This document shows positions 1-13,300 of a stretch of DNA of 64,000 nt, in pieces. This stretch comes from Euleptes europaea (taxonomy: Eukaryota > Chordata > Lepidosauria > Squamata > Sphaerodactylidae): positions 4,866,604 through 4,930,603 of the forward strand of contig NC_079326.1 of assembly GCF_029931775.1 (NCBI RefSeq). Direction: 5' to 3'. The notes under the pieces are model-generated. The model had not been told where the DNA came from, ran no database searches, and worked only from the letters and a program-made list of their open reading frames with translations. Each line of letters opens with the position of its first letter. The stretch's first letter is position 1. The position numbers were made by a program, and so were the translations under genes.

Positions 1-1347
1 AACAAAACCTGCATTAACACTCAACAATAATGGTGACCATTTTTAATGAATTTACAAGACAGAGCAAACTTTCATGCATCATAAATGAAAAGTTAGCTTC
101 TCCATCAATGCTTAATCCTACACTGCCTTGTACTGGGATTCAACTTAAAGGTGGGTTTTCATTTCATAACAATTTCTAATCTTCCAGCATTAAATTTTAC
201 ATTTCCCACTTGAATTGTATTGCATTGTATACTTTGTACACGTTACGTTCACTTTAAGTACACTAGCTCTGTATTCCATGCTCAGCCCTTTCCTCAGTTC
301 CTCTTTTCAGTGCTCATCCATTAATCTCCTTTCTTCTCCTTGACCACTCCTATCATTGTTCAATCCATGGACTGAAGAAATCCCCAGACTGTTGTATCCA
401 GTATCCAATAATCTCTAAGTTAATGGTCTATGCTTAAAGACTGTTTAATAAGAATTTCTTTTCCACATCTGTTTTTGGTCAATAGCAATCTAAATTTTCA
501 AGCACATCATAATTTGACATGGTGGTATTTCATCAAGGCTGTACCAGCACACTCTCAGATGCCTCTCATGGACAAGGATGTCCCTAAACTCAACCTTATT
601 TTTTAAGCTGCCCTTCAAACCTTTTATTACCATCACACAGTCCCCAATTCTCATTGTACGTTCGTGACAGGACTTTACCCTTCTACCTTCATGTCTGGAT
701 AGCTGGTGGTGACCGACAAATAACAGATTAGAACACAGGAAGCTACAATTATTATTATGTCTTAATTTTCGTATGGTGATGAAAGCAGGCTCAATGAGCC
801 AATATCCAGTAACTCCCATCCTTTAAAAGGATCATCTGCATCCTGACTAAGTGGCACACTTCTTTCTGCCTAGGAAGTTCGCAACTGTTAGGAAGTGTAC
901 TTCCTGTCAGACAAAGTTTTCAAATGCTTCATTGGGGCTTGCTCCCAAGTACATGATAGGACTGATGTCTCAGTCTCACCGTCTGTCCATATCTAAAACT
1001 AGGCATATCCCCATATCCCAGGGAGTTTTGTTCAGACAGCATATAGCAATGAGAGTTTGAGAAGCATGTCCTAACTACATACCATACAAGAGGCCCTGAA
1101 AATAACCAAATACAAAGGGAGTTGAACTTTCCCACGAATGAGAGATGTGGAAGGGATGCCATAGACAACCATACTGAACCAAAGGAAGAGCCCCAACCAT
1201 TCCAACTGAGCTGGTGCGTCCTTGCCACAGAAAGCAGCCCATTTATCAGAGACTCCTTTAGACAACGACTTTGGCTGGGATAATGGTCAAAGTTAAATGA
1301 AGAGTTTTGTGGTTAAATAAGCAGCACTTCTGAGTTCATAGACTTAC
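1..1347. other. XRCC5 intron 9 part, no recognised feature
   Basis: AT-rich intron sequence. No further Ku80 exon, transposon end or RNA gene was recognised. Short open frames on both strands have no family resemblance. Confidence 0.6.
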
Positions 1348-1460
1348 CTGAGAGGATCTGCTGAATCCCAAGACAGCAAAACATTTTCCATCTGTTTTAT
1401 ATTTCATCTGTTCCTCATCTACTTTAGAGAAAGGAATTATATCACTCCCATAGCGGAAAC
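1348..1460 (-). CDS. XRCC5: XRCC5 exon 9 (residues 310-347)
   Basis: It encodes [20 protein letters not shown] and then [17 protein letters not shown], matching human [20 protein letters not shown]. The acceptor is CCACAG/GTTTCC and the donor is CTCAG/GTAAGT. It is 113 nt and ends in phase 0. It is the last XRCC5 exon visible in the window. Confidence 0.95.
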
Positions 1461-3591
1461 CTGTGGATTAAGAATCCACCCAGTATGTTAGTAAAGAACA
1501 TGAAAGGGTAGCTTTGCAACAACAACAAGAAGTGGAGGACATCAGTCAAAATTATACCTCCCCATCTCCTGCTGCAACCCCCCCCCCCAAAAAAAAAAAA
1601 CACAGTAAAGGCTGAGGGTTAGCAAGCTCACTGCCTGGGAATCCTGGCAACAGAACATCAATATGAGCTCTCTACCAGCTGGAGCTGGAAATCACACAGT
1701 TCCCTTCAGCCTGAGGACTAAGTTGGAGAACTGGGCCTGGAGGATAAACACCCCGTGGCAGGCATTCTGCCAAGTCCATCATAAAAACTTTCATTCAACT
1801 GCCATGAAGCTTCCTTTTGTCACGAATCTTGCAAGTTCCATTCCTATCCCTCTTCCCTCATTGAATCACCTTCAAGTATATATTGAACAACTAAAAAAGA
1901 TGCCAGCGTGTGGTGGGTGAGTGTTGCCTCAAAGGTCACACTTTCCCTGACCTCAATTTCAAAACCCAGCCCCTTCATTCATGAAATAATCACAGGTCCC
2001 TGCTTGTAGCATCTAACAATTCTATGACACTTGTGCCCTTCATACCCATGAGCCTTCTGTATATTTAACAACATACGCATGCCTCAAAACCAATTTTCAA
2101 ACATTGCCTCATCTGGAACATATATAAAATAAATTTTCTCCATTACAAATGGCATTTCTGCTCCTTAACACCTTACTGTATTTCATTTTAATGATTGTGC
2201 TAATAACGCAAGCCCGAAGTGCACTCAAGAATTATGATTCAGTGAATGGTGCTCAGGCTTTTTTTAGCAAATTCAAAAGTAATGACATAAATTGCCAGGA
2301 CACTCAGAGAAACAGCCTCTGAGGCTTTCAGGGAACAAAATACCATGTTAAAGATGCATCAATGTCTCATGAAAAATCAACTTTTCTCCAAAGGGACCAT
2401 TCTGCTGATCAAGTGGATAGGACATGTGGGTTATTTTGCACAGCTGAAGGATTACTCTTCCAGTCAGCTGGAAGTAGAAGTGGAATGGAAACTGGGGTTC
2501 CACGTGGCACTTTACAGCACTTTCCATAAAAATCCAGTATTGCTCGTTGCAAAGGACAAAATACTACAACATGTTTACTTGGAAATAAGGCCTGTTGAGG
2601 TTCCACTTCATCCTGCAATTTTCCTCTTTGTTCCTTTGTTTTATGGCCTAATTAATTATTTTTTGATTTATCTATGGTTGAGGAGGTATGTGAGGTTTCT
2701 CCAGGGAGAGAGGAGTTGTTAAGTATTGTTTTCAGGTAAAGCCACTGCTTTTTAATTTTTATTGTTTAAATTACTGCATTTTTATAATAGTACTATGGCA
2801 ATCATTTTAAAAGAATGAACAAAGGCTTTGCCTACAAAGTGAAAAGCAGTCCTTAATTCTCTCTTCCCCGAAAGCTGATAATTAACAATTGATTCATGAA
2901 TGCCATGGCCAGCTGAAGGAGAAAACAGGAAGTAATTAAAGTGGAAGCAGAAGGATAAAAAGAGACTAATGTAAATGGACAGTAGCCATGAGAAACCTCA
3001 ATAGCACTTTGACTATCTAGACATGACAAGCTAGCAGAGCAAAATCAGATTTAAAAAAGAGATAGGAGGACTGGGGGACCAGAAGGGGGGGTGCAACATG
3101 TCGTTAACAATCTCTGGATTCTCCATTGAAGTGCCTAAGGAGGGAACCATGAAGAAACAAAATATGCACAGAAAACACAGATTGCCTCAGCCTTTAAGCA
3201 CCAATCAATACAAGTGCAAAGTTCCCCTAGCAGTTTTGCATTGGCCAGGAGTGTGAAATGTATTAGCATCCTCACTCTTGGCCCAGCTGAAGGCACACTC
3301 AGAAATGGACTCAGATCCAGGACAAAGAAAGTTCTCAGCATCTTGCAGTTAGCATACACCAATCAGTTGGGTGTGGGTCAAACAAGGGGTGATCATATGA
3401 TTCCAAGCACTCTTTCCACACCCATGTGCAACTCTGACAGAAGAGGATTAACCTGCCTGTTCTATAGAGAAAAACATGTAAAACAGGGATAGCACGAGAT
3501 GCTTCTAATAAAAACATGCTTATACTTTTACAAATAGTTTCCCCTGAAATGTCTGATCAGAATGTCCAAAGTGAAAGCCACAGTGAAATAC
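1461..3591. other. XRCC5 intron 8, largely unassigned
   Basis: It contains a C-run followed by an A-run near 1580-1600 and otherwise ordinary AT-rich intron. Frames at 2345-2722 and 3214-3492 show no recognisable domain. Confidence 0.6.
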
Positions 3592-3730
3592 CTTGAATAA
3601 TATCTTCTTTCTGAACTTCTGTTTCATCATCATCATTCAAACAGTGGACAGTTTCTTTTTGCACGTCATCTTTTTTTAGTGTCTTGGCATCTACAACCAT
3701 CCAGCTTTTTTTCACTTTTTCCTCAGTGAT
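3592..3730 (-). CDS. XRCC5: XRCC5 exon 8 (residues 264-310)
   Basis: It encodes [20 protein letters not shown] and then [20 protein letters not shown] and EDIIQ, nearly the human sequence across the Ku core. The acceptor is GTGAAG/ATCACT, chosen because it gives the exact human spacing AYKS-I. The donor is CAAG/GTATTT. It ends in phase 1, with the glycine codon completed in exon 9. Confidence 0.96.
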
Positions 3731-3987
3731 CTTCACAGCAGAATTTAAGACAGAAGGCATTTAATTGCGACTTGAGGATGAGGCATTAATTGCAACCAGC
3801 TCCTGATCCCTTTTCTCTTTTGCCACACAGGGGGTGGCAACCCAGTCTATGTCCTACTAACAGAACTATACTAAACATATGAAATGTCCCTCTTCAGTCA
3901 TCCCTGAGTGTCACAGTGGACTTCATTAAGGGAGTACAAGCAAAAAACCCTGGAATTTTAAACACACATAATCACTGGATGACTATC

Positions 3988-4292
3988 TCCAGTGTGGTGT
4001 AGCCATGGTTTGGAGCAGTGGACTCTAATCTGGAGATCCGGGTTTGATTCCCCACTCATCCACATGAGCAGTGGACACTAATCTGGTGAACCGAGTTGGT
4101 TTCCCCACTCCTACACATGAAGCCAGTTGGGTGACCTTGGGCTAGTCACAGCTCTCTTAGATCTCTCTCAGCCCCACCTACCTCACAGGGTATCTGTTGT
4201 GGGGAGGGTAAGGGAAGGTGGTTGTAAGCCAGTTTGAGTCTCCCTTAAGTGGTAGAGAAAGTCGGCATATGAAAACCAACTCTTCTTCTTTT
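3988..4292 (+). mobile_element. tRNA-derived SINE, copy 1
   Basis: It has a tRNA-like head with A-box-like GTGGTGTAG and B-box-like GGTTTGATTCCCC, a body containing CTGGGTGACCTTGGGCTAGT and a tail ending AAAACCAACTCTTCTTCTT. The same family occurs five times in the window, in both orientations. The tRNA-like part is followed by a second, partly repeated head segment. Confidence 0.85.
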
Positions 4293-4347
4293 GAAGTCAT
4301 AGTTTTCAGGGATTACATGAGATGTGCTGTGGATTTAGAGAGTTCCC

Positions 4348-4426
4348 AGTGCAATCCTGTGTAGAGTTACTCCTAGTGATTTTAACAGGCTTAGAATGGA
4401 ATAACTCTGTATAAAGTTCCACTGTC
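4348..4426. repeat. Short palindromic MITE-like repeat
   Basis: The stretch begins GTGCAATCCTGTGTAGAGTT and ends with a rough reverse complement of itself (AATAACTCTGTATAAAGTTCCAC), with a GGCTTAGA-like core. This is a common small repeat in squamate genomes. The copy is degenerate. Confidence 0.4.
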
Positions 4427-5033
4427 TGTTAAAATGATCCTAAGTACAAATAGGAAAAAAACATTTCTACCAATAACCATGAAATGTTGCCCGAGATAGT
4501 AAGGAAGCCACTCATTCCTGCTGGATCTCACCAACAATTATCTCTGTGGATGCAGTATTCAGAAACCAGACTATGCCAAATCCTTCTTCCATGAGCAGAA
4601 GGGCACTTCTACTTAAGTAAGAAGGGAAGGGACAATTTCCACCAATTCCTGTTTCCTCTGGCAGAACCCTATATCATACAGTTTTCCACTCGAGAGAGTC
4701 CCTTACCCTCATGAGCTGCTTCTGCAGAGAATAAAAAGACCTGCAATAGTAAAGGGGTGGTGAAAAGATCTGGTTGCAAGGAGAGCTCCAGTAGCAGCCC
4801 TTTGGAACCAGCACAGCAAAAGCTCAGTGTAAGAATATATAATGAGAAATTAATATTTCTATGTGCTGTTAAGATTTAGCACTTTCACATGCATCGATCA
4901 GTGATCAGTTACCACAGCTAAATTTGCAGTTACTCAGTCCCCAATACAACATCATCCTTTTAATGAAATCACTGTTGGTGTGTCCAACTGTACTAATACT
5001 CCAGTATAAAACAATGACATTTTAGTAACTTAC

Positions 5034-5148
5034 TGATTTATAGGCTATGATCCTTACAGACAATTTAGAACCAATGGTGAGCTGGCAGGGCCAAGCCATT
5101 GGTCTCCGTTCAATCTTCTTAAACATTGAAAGGCGCTCCAGACTCTCC
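5034..5148 (-). CDS. XRCC5: XRCC5 exon 7 (residues 225-263)
   Basis: It encodes [20 protein letters not shown] and then [18 protein letters not shown]. This is the entry to the Ku core beta-barrel that, with Ku70, encircles DNA. Human reads [20 protein letters not shown] and CRLTIGSNLSIRIAAYKS. The acceptor is TTTAG/GGAGAG and the donor is TCA/GTAAGT. The exon ends in phase 0. Confidence 0.95.
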
Positions 5149-7167
5149 CTAAATGAAAGAAGACAAGAGGAAGGTTCTTTGAAGAGATGAAGCAAAACAC
5201 TGAATGAATTATGAAACACCAACAGTGCCCTGAAACTGCACACTCTAGTCAGGAACTGTCCAAAAAAGCCATAGGCTGTTGTGACTTTACGTTACCCGTA
5301 ATATGTCTAACATTAAAAAGGAAAACTTCAGCAATTCATTTGAGACATATGAAGTGCTTCTCGTATAAATAATGTTAGTGTAAATAGGACATACAAAGCA
5401 AACAGGTATTCTATCACTTTTATAATTAACATTCAAAATACTAAAGTAATCAAGAAGCATCAGAACTTTAGTATGAATTTTCATCGCTACTGGAATAAAT
5501 TCAGCGGCAGCTTCCATAACCCTTTAGTCGTCACTCACAAGAATATTTTAAAGGTGACAATCTAGAGGTAATAGGGGATAGTAACCAGGAAAGCCTAAAG
5601 CTTTCAAAAAACCAAAAAGTGATAGATTCTAGTATTTGGGATCCACATAAGCACTGCCTCTGCTCCCAACAGCAGAAACCCAGATCTTTGGTTTATTGAG
5701 ATTAAAGTCTAAAAAGCGGTCTATGCAATTTATCTTGCTCAGAAGGATCATGGGATAGCACAGATATGACTTACGGGATTCACATATCATAAACATTCGT
5801 CTCCATCTGCTAATCCACAAATATTCAACACTTGATCACTGCAACATCATGATGACTTGCATGTATGACTGAGCAATCAGAGATCATTCGTACGATCTCA
5901 CATCACTTCAAATACAATGTTCACTTATTCAGCTGCCAGTCACCAGGAGCAGAAAAATCAGATCATGCTCAAGTGTTTATGAATGAGCCCTCTGAGCATA
6001 AGGTTGAAACATTAGTGACATTTATCCAACCATGCAGCTACAAAGACTTGAGGACATGTGCCTTTGGATGAGGGGGCACTGACTTCTGCTGATCTCCCCT
6101 CCCTCCTGAAGACCCCCCCCCCTTTGTCCCCTATGCTGTTCCTGATAGTTCACTGACCCCGAAAGAATTTCAAGGGGTTCAGTGACCTGCAGCAGGTGGG
6201 GGAATTGGGAAAGTCCTGCTCCGTGAGGTCCACAGTTCATTCTATACACTATTTATTTTGGAAGGATCTTTCACATGTAGTTTACAGCTTTCTGCAACAG
6301 CACGTAAGAACTTAGGATGATATACTTTTAACACCTGTATCGGCCACAGAAAAACATTACGTTTAACATTACAGCAACGTTACCAATAACAGAAGCAAGT
6401 ACTCTGATACATTCTGGGTGCATTTCGCAACAGATGTGAAAAACACACACCTGGAAATCTCAGAGGTATAAAAGCAGCTAGATAAGAGTTCAGAGGAAAA
6501 GGGTCAATGAAGCAAGGAAGCAGAAAAGGGGGAAAGGCCTACTCCATGTGCCAACTTCTGCCCAATTAAATCAGCTAGGATAGGGAAGGCAACCATCTAC
6601 ATAATGGTACTGTGGAATTTTTTACTAATAAAAGCTGACCTAGGTATCACCCCAATAGCATTTGATTAAAAAAAATTCAAAGTGCCTTCACTAAGTTAGC
6701 AGCAGGATTAGTGATGCTCTTGAGTCCTGGGATTTGTTGCTCACAGCATCATGCTGTTTACTGTTATGTTTTTATGGTTGCCCTTTTACTGTGATTTAAT
6801 TTAATTAGGCTGTTTTTCTTAATTCAGTGCTTTGAAAAGAACCATAGCCTGTCATTTTTAGGATTGTTTCTTACACTATTTTATCTGCCACTAATGTTTA
6901 TTATGGTGCAAAGTTTTTAATACAGATTTCATATTTAATTTTAATATTGTATATTAAAAAGGGTGGGAAATGTTTGATACAAATTTCCTTCCCTTCTAAA
7001 ACCAATCCTTATGTCAAGTTTTAGACTGTCAGCTGCCTGAGCTTTATTCCGAAAAGTGCCAGGCACACTGATGGCACCAAATCAACGACAACAGTGTGTC
7101 ACCCCAGATTCCTGTGGGTAGAGAGGCAACTTATGAAATTGCCTCCAAATTGCATTCTTCCTGCAAG
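5149..7167. other. XRCC5 intron 6, left part, unassigned
   Basis: I see no exon, SINE or transposon end that I can name. An AT-rich tail-like segment lies near 6740-6960. Confidence 0.5.
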
Positions 7168-7634
7168 GCTGTCAGGCTCCAGCAAATTCACAGCGTTTCA
7201 GCAATAGACCTTCAATCCAGGCAGAGCAGCGATTCAAAGATTTATTTCAGAAGTCAGTGATTTCAGTAAGAGACACGCAAGGTTGGAATACATGACAGGG
7301 GGAGTGGGGATACATTTATAGGGCTGATACAATAGGGTTACAGAAACAAAGAGACAATGTAGTCGTTTCCTGCCGGTAACGACTTAAGTAAAACTGAAAC
7401 AGAAACAATCATGAGCAATCAGTGGAGGAGATGGCCGAGCTCTCGGCTTTGTGCGCGGGACCCGATATCAGATCGAAGATTTACTCGGGCGGGTCCCAAT
7501 ACAATTGTAAATCTCTGGCCGGAGCTCATGTGCAAAACCAGGGGGGAAGGAGTGCACGGAGAACTCCATTTTGTTTGCGGGGGAACCATCTTGTTTGAGG
7601 ACGGAGCTGTCAGAAGCCCTATCTGACATGGGCA
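7168..7634 (-). mobile_element. Solo-LTR-like fossil
   Basis: On the minus strand it runs from TGTCAGATAG to CCTGACA, with a TATAAA at 7315-7320 and AATAAA at 7241-7246 in the order and spacing of an LTR. No internal retroelement genes flank it. I could not find a convincing target duplication, so the ends are approximate. The family is not determined. Confidence 0.55.
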
Positions 7635-7654
7635 TTTTAGCGGTTTCGTAGAGA

Positions 7655-8200
7655 TGCCTACAACCATCTTTAGAAAGGCAACCAAGACGATTAAGTGGTT
7701 GGAGCACCTTTCCTACGAGGAAAGACATGGCACTTTTCAGACAGTCATGATAGAGGTTTATAAAATTAGGCATAGGGTGGAGAAAGTGCACAAAAAGAAC
7801 CCTTTTTCCCACTCCCATACTAGAACTTGGGGGGAACCCAATGACGTTGATGGGTAATTGATTCAGGATGGACAAAAGTACTTTACTCAATGAGCAATTA
7901 AGTCGTGGAATTCACTGCTAGTGGACATAGCAATGGCCACTAGTATGTGGGTTTAAAGGGGGATTCCTGGAGGATATGCCCTTCAAGGGCTAGCAGCCAC
8001 AGTACCTAAAGGAAACCTCCACACTCAGAATCAATAAAGCTCTGAATATCAGAAACAGGCGGCAACAACAGAAAGAGGTCTTGGCCTCTGTGCCCTGGTT
8101 GCTGGTCCTGCAAGAGAACTGGTTGGTGGTTGTATGAAAAAGGATGCTGGACTAAATGGACTACTTGTCTGACCCAGTAAGGTACATCTTATGTTCTTAG
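7655..8200 (+). mobile_element. CR1-like LINE 3' end
   Basis: It contains a decayed end of a CR1-type reverse transcriptase (WLEHLSYEER near 7696), the CR1 3' UTR phrase GGATGCTGGACTAAATGGAC and a terminal ATGTTCTTAG. It is truncated at its 5' side next to the LTR-like repeat. The frame is broken several times. Confidence 0.7.
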
Positions 8201-8403
8201 TCGGGCCCTATGATCCAAAGTATACTTATGTTAAATTAAGTTCCATGATATTCAAAGCAATCTTCTACTAAATAAACAGAAGACTGTAGTGCTAAACAAT
8301 CCAAGTTATATTGAAGAAAACTGTTTAAAGGCCTGATTTTTACACTGTCTTGCCCATGAACTAACAAGCAAACAGTTAACTACAGAAGCCGGTGCAAAGT
8401 TAC

Positions 8404-8592
8404 CTGAAAGTGTAAATGTCCTCCAGACCATCTTCTTTGTCTAATGCAAACATGAGCTTTTTCACCATTAGGAGGCCTTCTTTTTGTTGCTCAGTTAGCC
8501 CCTTCCTTGGAAAAGAGTTTTGGTGCCTACTGGAACGGGCCTCATCATTCGCATCCCCACTTCCATCTTTGTCGTTCATTGGAAATGGCAAG
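8404..8592 (-). CDS. XRCC5: XRCC5 exon 6 (residues 162-225)
   Basis: It encodes the end of the vWA-like domain and the linker: LPFPMNDKDGSGD, then KGLTEQQKEGL and KEDGLEDIYTF, aligning with human LPFSLGKEDGSGD and KGITEQQKEGL. The acceptor is CTTAG/CTTGCC and the donor is TTCAG/GTAACT. The middle is low in conservation, as expected for this linker. The exon 6-7 junction codes for arginine, where I recall serine in human. Confidence 0.95.
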
Positions 8593-9300
8593 CTAAGAAT
8601 ACAATTAGAAGCAACTGTGACTTGTGCTCCCCACTCACCACAACAATTGCATGTAAATTCAAATGCCCTTTTTTAATGGAAAGAAATGATACTTTCTAGC
8701 CTCCCTTTATCCTGATACTTGCAAATGTAATTCTGGAGCCTTAGCAAGCAAACCCATACGGACGCTTATTTATTGCTGTACTATTAGTCACTGGTGGCAT
8801 GACTAGTTCTGCAAAGGAGCTTAATAAGCTGTAACATTTTGGGAATAAATAAAGTTGATGGATTTTTACACTGCCAATAGGGACTACACTGAAAGTTTAA
8901 TATACTGCATCACCATATAATTCTTTTCGTTATAATTTATACGTCACTCATTCAGCATACTGTAACAAAACCTAAAGAATGAAAACACCTACTTTACAAT
9001 ATGCTTTACATGTGGTTTGACATCAATCAATATGCACGAGGGTGTACGCATGCGCTAAATCAAGACGGACGCGGCACTCTGAGCTCTCCTTTGAACTAAA
9101 GAACTTATAGCTCTAAAAGAATGTAATGAGGGAGTACTAGTATATTCAACGAGATAAGTGGCGAGAAAAACTAAGAGAAGCAGAGGAGATAAGAGTTTTG
9201 AATTCTCAACACTGGTAAGACCGCTTTATTTATAGCCTTCCTGGGGGAAGCCTTGAGGCCGCAAAAAGCCTACTCACACTCCCCTAATTAGCTTCTAAAG

Positions 9301-10117
9301 ATGGCTAAGAATATTAAGGAATTGTCAGAACAAATAGCTGCTCTTCACAATACAGTGACAGCATTTCAAAATAAAATGAGCGAAGAAATGAAGTCTATTA
9401 AACAAGATAGCGGAAGTGGGCAAAGAATTAATAGGAATTAAGCAATTAGCTACCTCTGCAAAAGTACTCGCAACAGAAAACGAGCAGAAAATAGTCCAAT
9501 TAAACCGGCAAATTACAGAACTCTCCGACCGCAACAGAAGGGCTAATTTAATTATGGCAGGGATTTCTGAAGAAGTTTCTGCCAAACATTTAGAAGAAAC
9601 TCTTAATGAATGGCTGGCTGAGAATGGGGTCAAACTGCAACCAGATGAAATAGAACGAGCTCACCGCTTGCAAAAAAGAGGGAAGGGTGGAGCACCCCAT
9701 GATGTTATAATCAAATTTACAAGAGAAAAGCTTCAACAAGTATATAAAGAACTTGGGGGGGAAAAGAAGGACCTGAGCTTCAGAGGAAGAAGAGTATGGG
9801 TGAGACAAGACTTTTGTCAAGAAACTCTTAAGAAAAAGAATTTAATGCGGCCCTATGCCCAAAAATTGCATGCAAATAATGTAAAATTTACATGGGGCTA
9901 TCCATCCTGAATAATTATTTTCCAAGAGGGAAAGAGGCTTATGGCACGAAATACCTCAGAAGCGATAGAACTATTAAAACGGATGGGAATAGATACAGAA
10001 GATATGAGTGAGCAAGAAATGGAAGAAGCAGCAGAATTTGAAGAGGACCCTGAGGAAGGAGGATCAGGAAGAGCTGAAAAACGCCCTAGGACAGACACAC
10101 AAAGTGAAACCACCTAA
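9301..10117 (+). pseudogene. L1 ORF1 (RNA-binding chaperone), broken
   Basis: The reading begins MAKNIKELSEQIAALHNTVT and shifts frame near 9430. A coiled-coil region follows, then an RRM and C-terminal domain of the L1 ORF1p type (RRANLIMAGI, EIERAHRL, VWVRQDF, MRPYAQKL). There is a stop at about 9908, after which the same frame continues to 10117 with an acidic tail. In live L1 this protein coats the RNA and aids target-primed reverse transcription. One frameshift and one stop are seen. Confidence 0.88.
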
Positions 10118-10339
10118 AAGGGAAGTATACAAAAGTTAATTGAGCTAATGTGTAATATGTAAGACAATTCAGGAGAGGGAGGAGATGTGTGCACCCCAAG
10201 AAGTGGAGAGAGGGAATGCTTTTCTATCCCCAGTCAGCTTCTCTACCACAGGGTGGGATGGAAAAGGGAAGGGGTGGGTTAGCAAACTATTTAAAATATT
10301 CTCAGCCACGGAGCCTTAAGTCTCAAAGTAATAAGGAAT

Positions 10340-13300
10340 ATGGATAGATTAATAAGATTACTTACACTGAACGTCAATGGGTTAACTTCGGATCTTAAGA
10401 GATACAGGATATCTAAACTCGCAAGAGACCAAAAAATTAATGTGTTATGTCTCCAGGAAACACATAAGAAAAAAAAAAGATAAGAAGCCGCTTTTAAAAG
10501 ATACTGCCTGGGTGTCATTAGCAGAAGCTAGAAGTGATTATAGGGTAAAAGGAGTAGCAGTCTTGATTCACAAGAAAGATAAAGTGGAAGAAGTGGACAA
10601 AATGGTAGATAAAGACGGCAGGTATTTATTAGTTAAATTTAAATTGGAAGGTAAACGGTATACAATAGCAAATATTTACGCCCCAAACAAAGGACAAAAG
10701 AAGTTTTTATGTAGAATTTTTAAAAAAATCAAACAATTTTCAGAAGGGGAAATCATTATAGCAGGAGATCTCAACATCGATATTACAAAAGATAAAACAA
10801 TAAATTTGGGAGAATGGGGTCTGAAAGAAGCGTATGAATTGATGGGCTTACAACCCAAACCCACTCATATATCTAGTAGACATAAAACAGCATCAAGCAT
10901 AGATTATATAATCTTAGGAAAGAACAGCAATATGAACATAAAAGGAATTACAACTCACCCAATTTTGATATCTGACCATGCCCCAATAAGTATTGAAATA
11001 GCGATAAACCAAGAATATTAAAAAAGTCATTGGAGGTACAATAATTTAATAATGGTTAAGGAAGAGGATAGACAATATATGAAAGAGCAGATAAAGCTGT
11101 ATTTTGAGGAAAACAGAGGGTCGGTCACTACTAATATCTTATGGGATGCTGCAAAAGCAGTGATAAGGGGATATTGCATAAAAAAAGAAAGAATTATAAA
11201 AAGAGAATGGTACTCAAAAAGACAACTTAAAACTCAGGAATTGGAAAGATTACAGAGTAAACAAACAAACAGATATAACCCTAATACACAGAGACAAATT
11301 ACGGAACTTAAAAAACAGATAGAGGCTTTAGATTTGGCAACAATATGGAAAAGGGATGTTATGGTGAGGAATGAATTCCAAAGAAATAGCATAAACTCAG
11401 CAAAAAGACTGGCTAATTATTTGAAAAATAGAAAGGAAAAACAAAGGGTCAAAAGTATAAAAGTTAATAACCAATCATCACAAAACCCTAAAGTAATTAA
11501 AGAGGTGTTTGAGTCCTTTTATAAAAATTTATATAAGAAAAGGGACACAGTAGGTTTTGAAGAAGATATTAACTCAATATTGAAGGAAACAGAGAAAGTT
11601 AAATTGGAAGAGGATATCACATTGCAAGAGATAAGAGTTGTAATAAAAGAATTTAAAAAAGGCAAATCACCAGGTCTTGATGGGTTTACAAGTGAATTCC
11701 ATAAGGAAATGGCAGAAATACTAGCTCCAGAACTTCCGGTGGTGTTTAATGAAGTCTTGAAGGGCAAGAAAGCTCCAGACTCATGGAGACAAGCAGAAAT
11801 AATAGTGATTTTAAAACCACTGAAAGACCCAGAAGAGGTAGGATCATACAGACCTATAAGCCTTCTCAACCAAGACTATAAGATATTCACAAAAATATTG
11901 GCAAATAGATTAAAGAGGGTTGTCCCAAATATAATAAAAGAGGACCAGTATGGATTTGTAAAAGGCAGGAATATAGCACACCCCATTAGAAATATAATTA
12001 ACGTCCTGCAACATGGCCAACGAAAAAAATTGGGCCTCCTAAAACTGGATGTATTCAAAGCCTTTGACACTCTGTCCCAAGAATACCTGTGGCAGGTTTT
12101 GCGCAAATACGGAATAGGAAGTAGTTATTTAAATGCAATTCAGGAGTTATATAGGGATGGAACAGCAGGTTAAGGTTAAAAATGATCACTCGCAAGCCTT
12201 TCAGATCCAGAGAGGAGTTTGTCAGGGCTGCTCGCTTTCGCCGCTCTTATTTATCATAGCGATAGAACAACTAGCAGAAAGGATAAGAAATAGCGCAAGG
12301 ATAGAAGGCTATAAGATTAAGGAAGTAGAAATGAAAATTAACTTATTTGCTGATGATATTATGGTTATTATGACAAACCCTAAAGAAGGAATAAAAGAAA
12401 TAAAGATTATATTAGAAGATTCTGAAAGGTGTTCAGGATTAAAAGTCAATATGGCTAAATCAGAAATAATATGTCAATGTGAATAGGGACGAAAAAAAAG
12501 AGATTAATAAAATTTCAAATATAGGATTGGGAGCTAAAAAGTTTAAATACATAGGTATAATATTACAAAAGAATATTAATAGAATAGCAGAGGTTAATTA
12601 TAACAAGGTATGGAGAAAGATAGAGAAGGATATGAAAAGATGGAGAAAAAAAACTTTAGGAATTTCCGCTAGAATTAGAAGTAATAAAATGTTCTGGGTG
12701 CCTAAATTAATGTACTTATTTCAGACGATACCACTAGGAATTAGTACCAAAAAAATAGAACACTGGAATAGAATGATAAGAGGATGGATATTTGATAGCA
12801 AAAAATGTCGAATTAAAAATAGGTTGATATATAGCCTTAGATCAGAATTGGGTTGGGGTGCCCCAGATCTGAATAGTTATTACGCTCCTTTCAATTAAAG
12901 TTATTATTAGAGATAGGAGAAGAAAGTGACCAGAAATTGGTTAGATTTGAAAACAAGATTAACAGAGACATAGGAAGATTTGGCATTTTCTCAAAAGTTT
13001 TAAGTAAAGATGTAAAATTAACTATAGGTCCCAGACATACAGCACTAGAGGTATGGAATAAATGGCAACCTTTATGGCTAGGAAGGACTTCAAGATGGGC
13101 TCCGCTAGAGACTATGCATACTGAAATGAGAGAAAGTAAATGGTAGGAAACCCTAAAGTCAAAAGGATATTATAGATTGGGAGATATGTACAGAGGAGGA
13201 ATCCTAAAACCTTTACAGGAGATAGTAGAAGAGATAGGCAAGCAACATTGGCTAAAAACAACAGGCCTTTATAGAAGGGTTAAAATGATTAACGAAAAAG

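Noticed and set aside
490-819. 109-codon minus-strand frame as the next XRCC5 exon
   Set aside because: It lacks the expected Ku80 sequence (QRRFFMGNQVLKVFAARDD) and has no matching splice phase.
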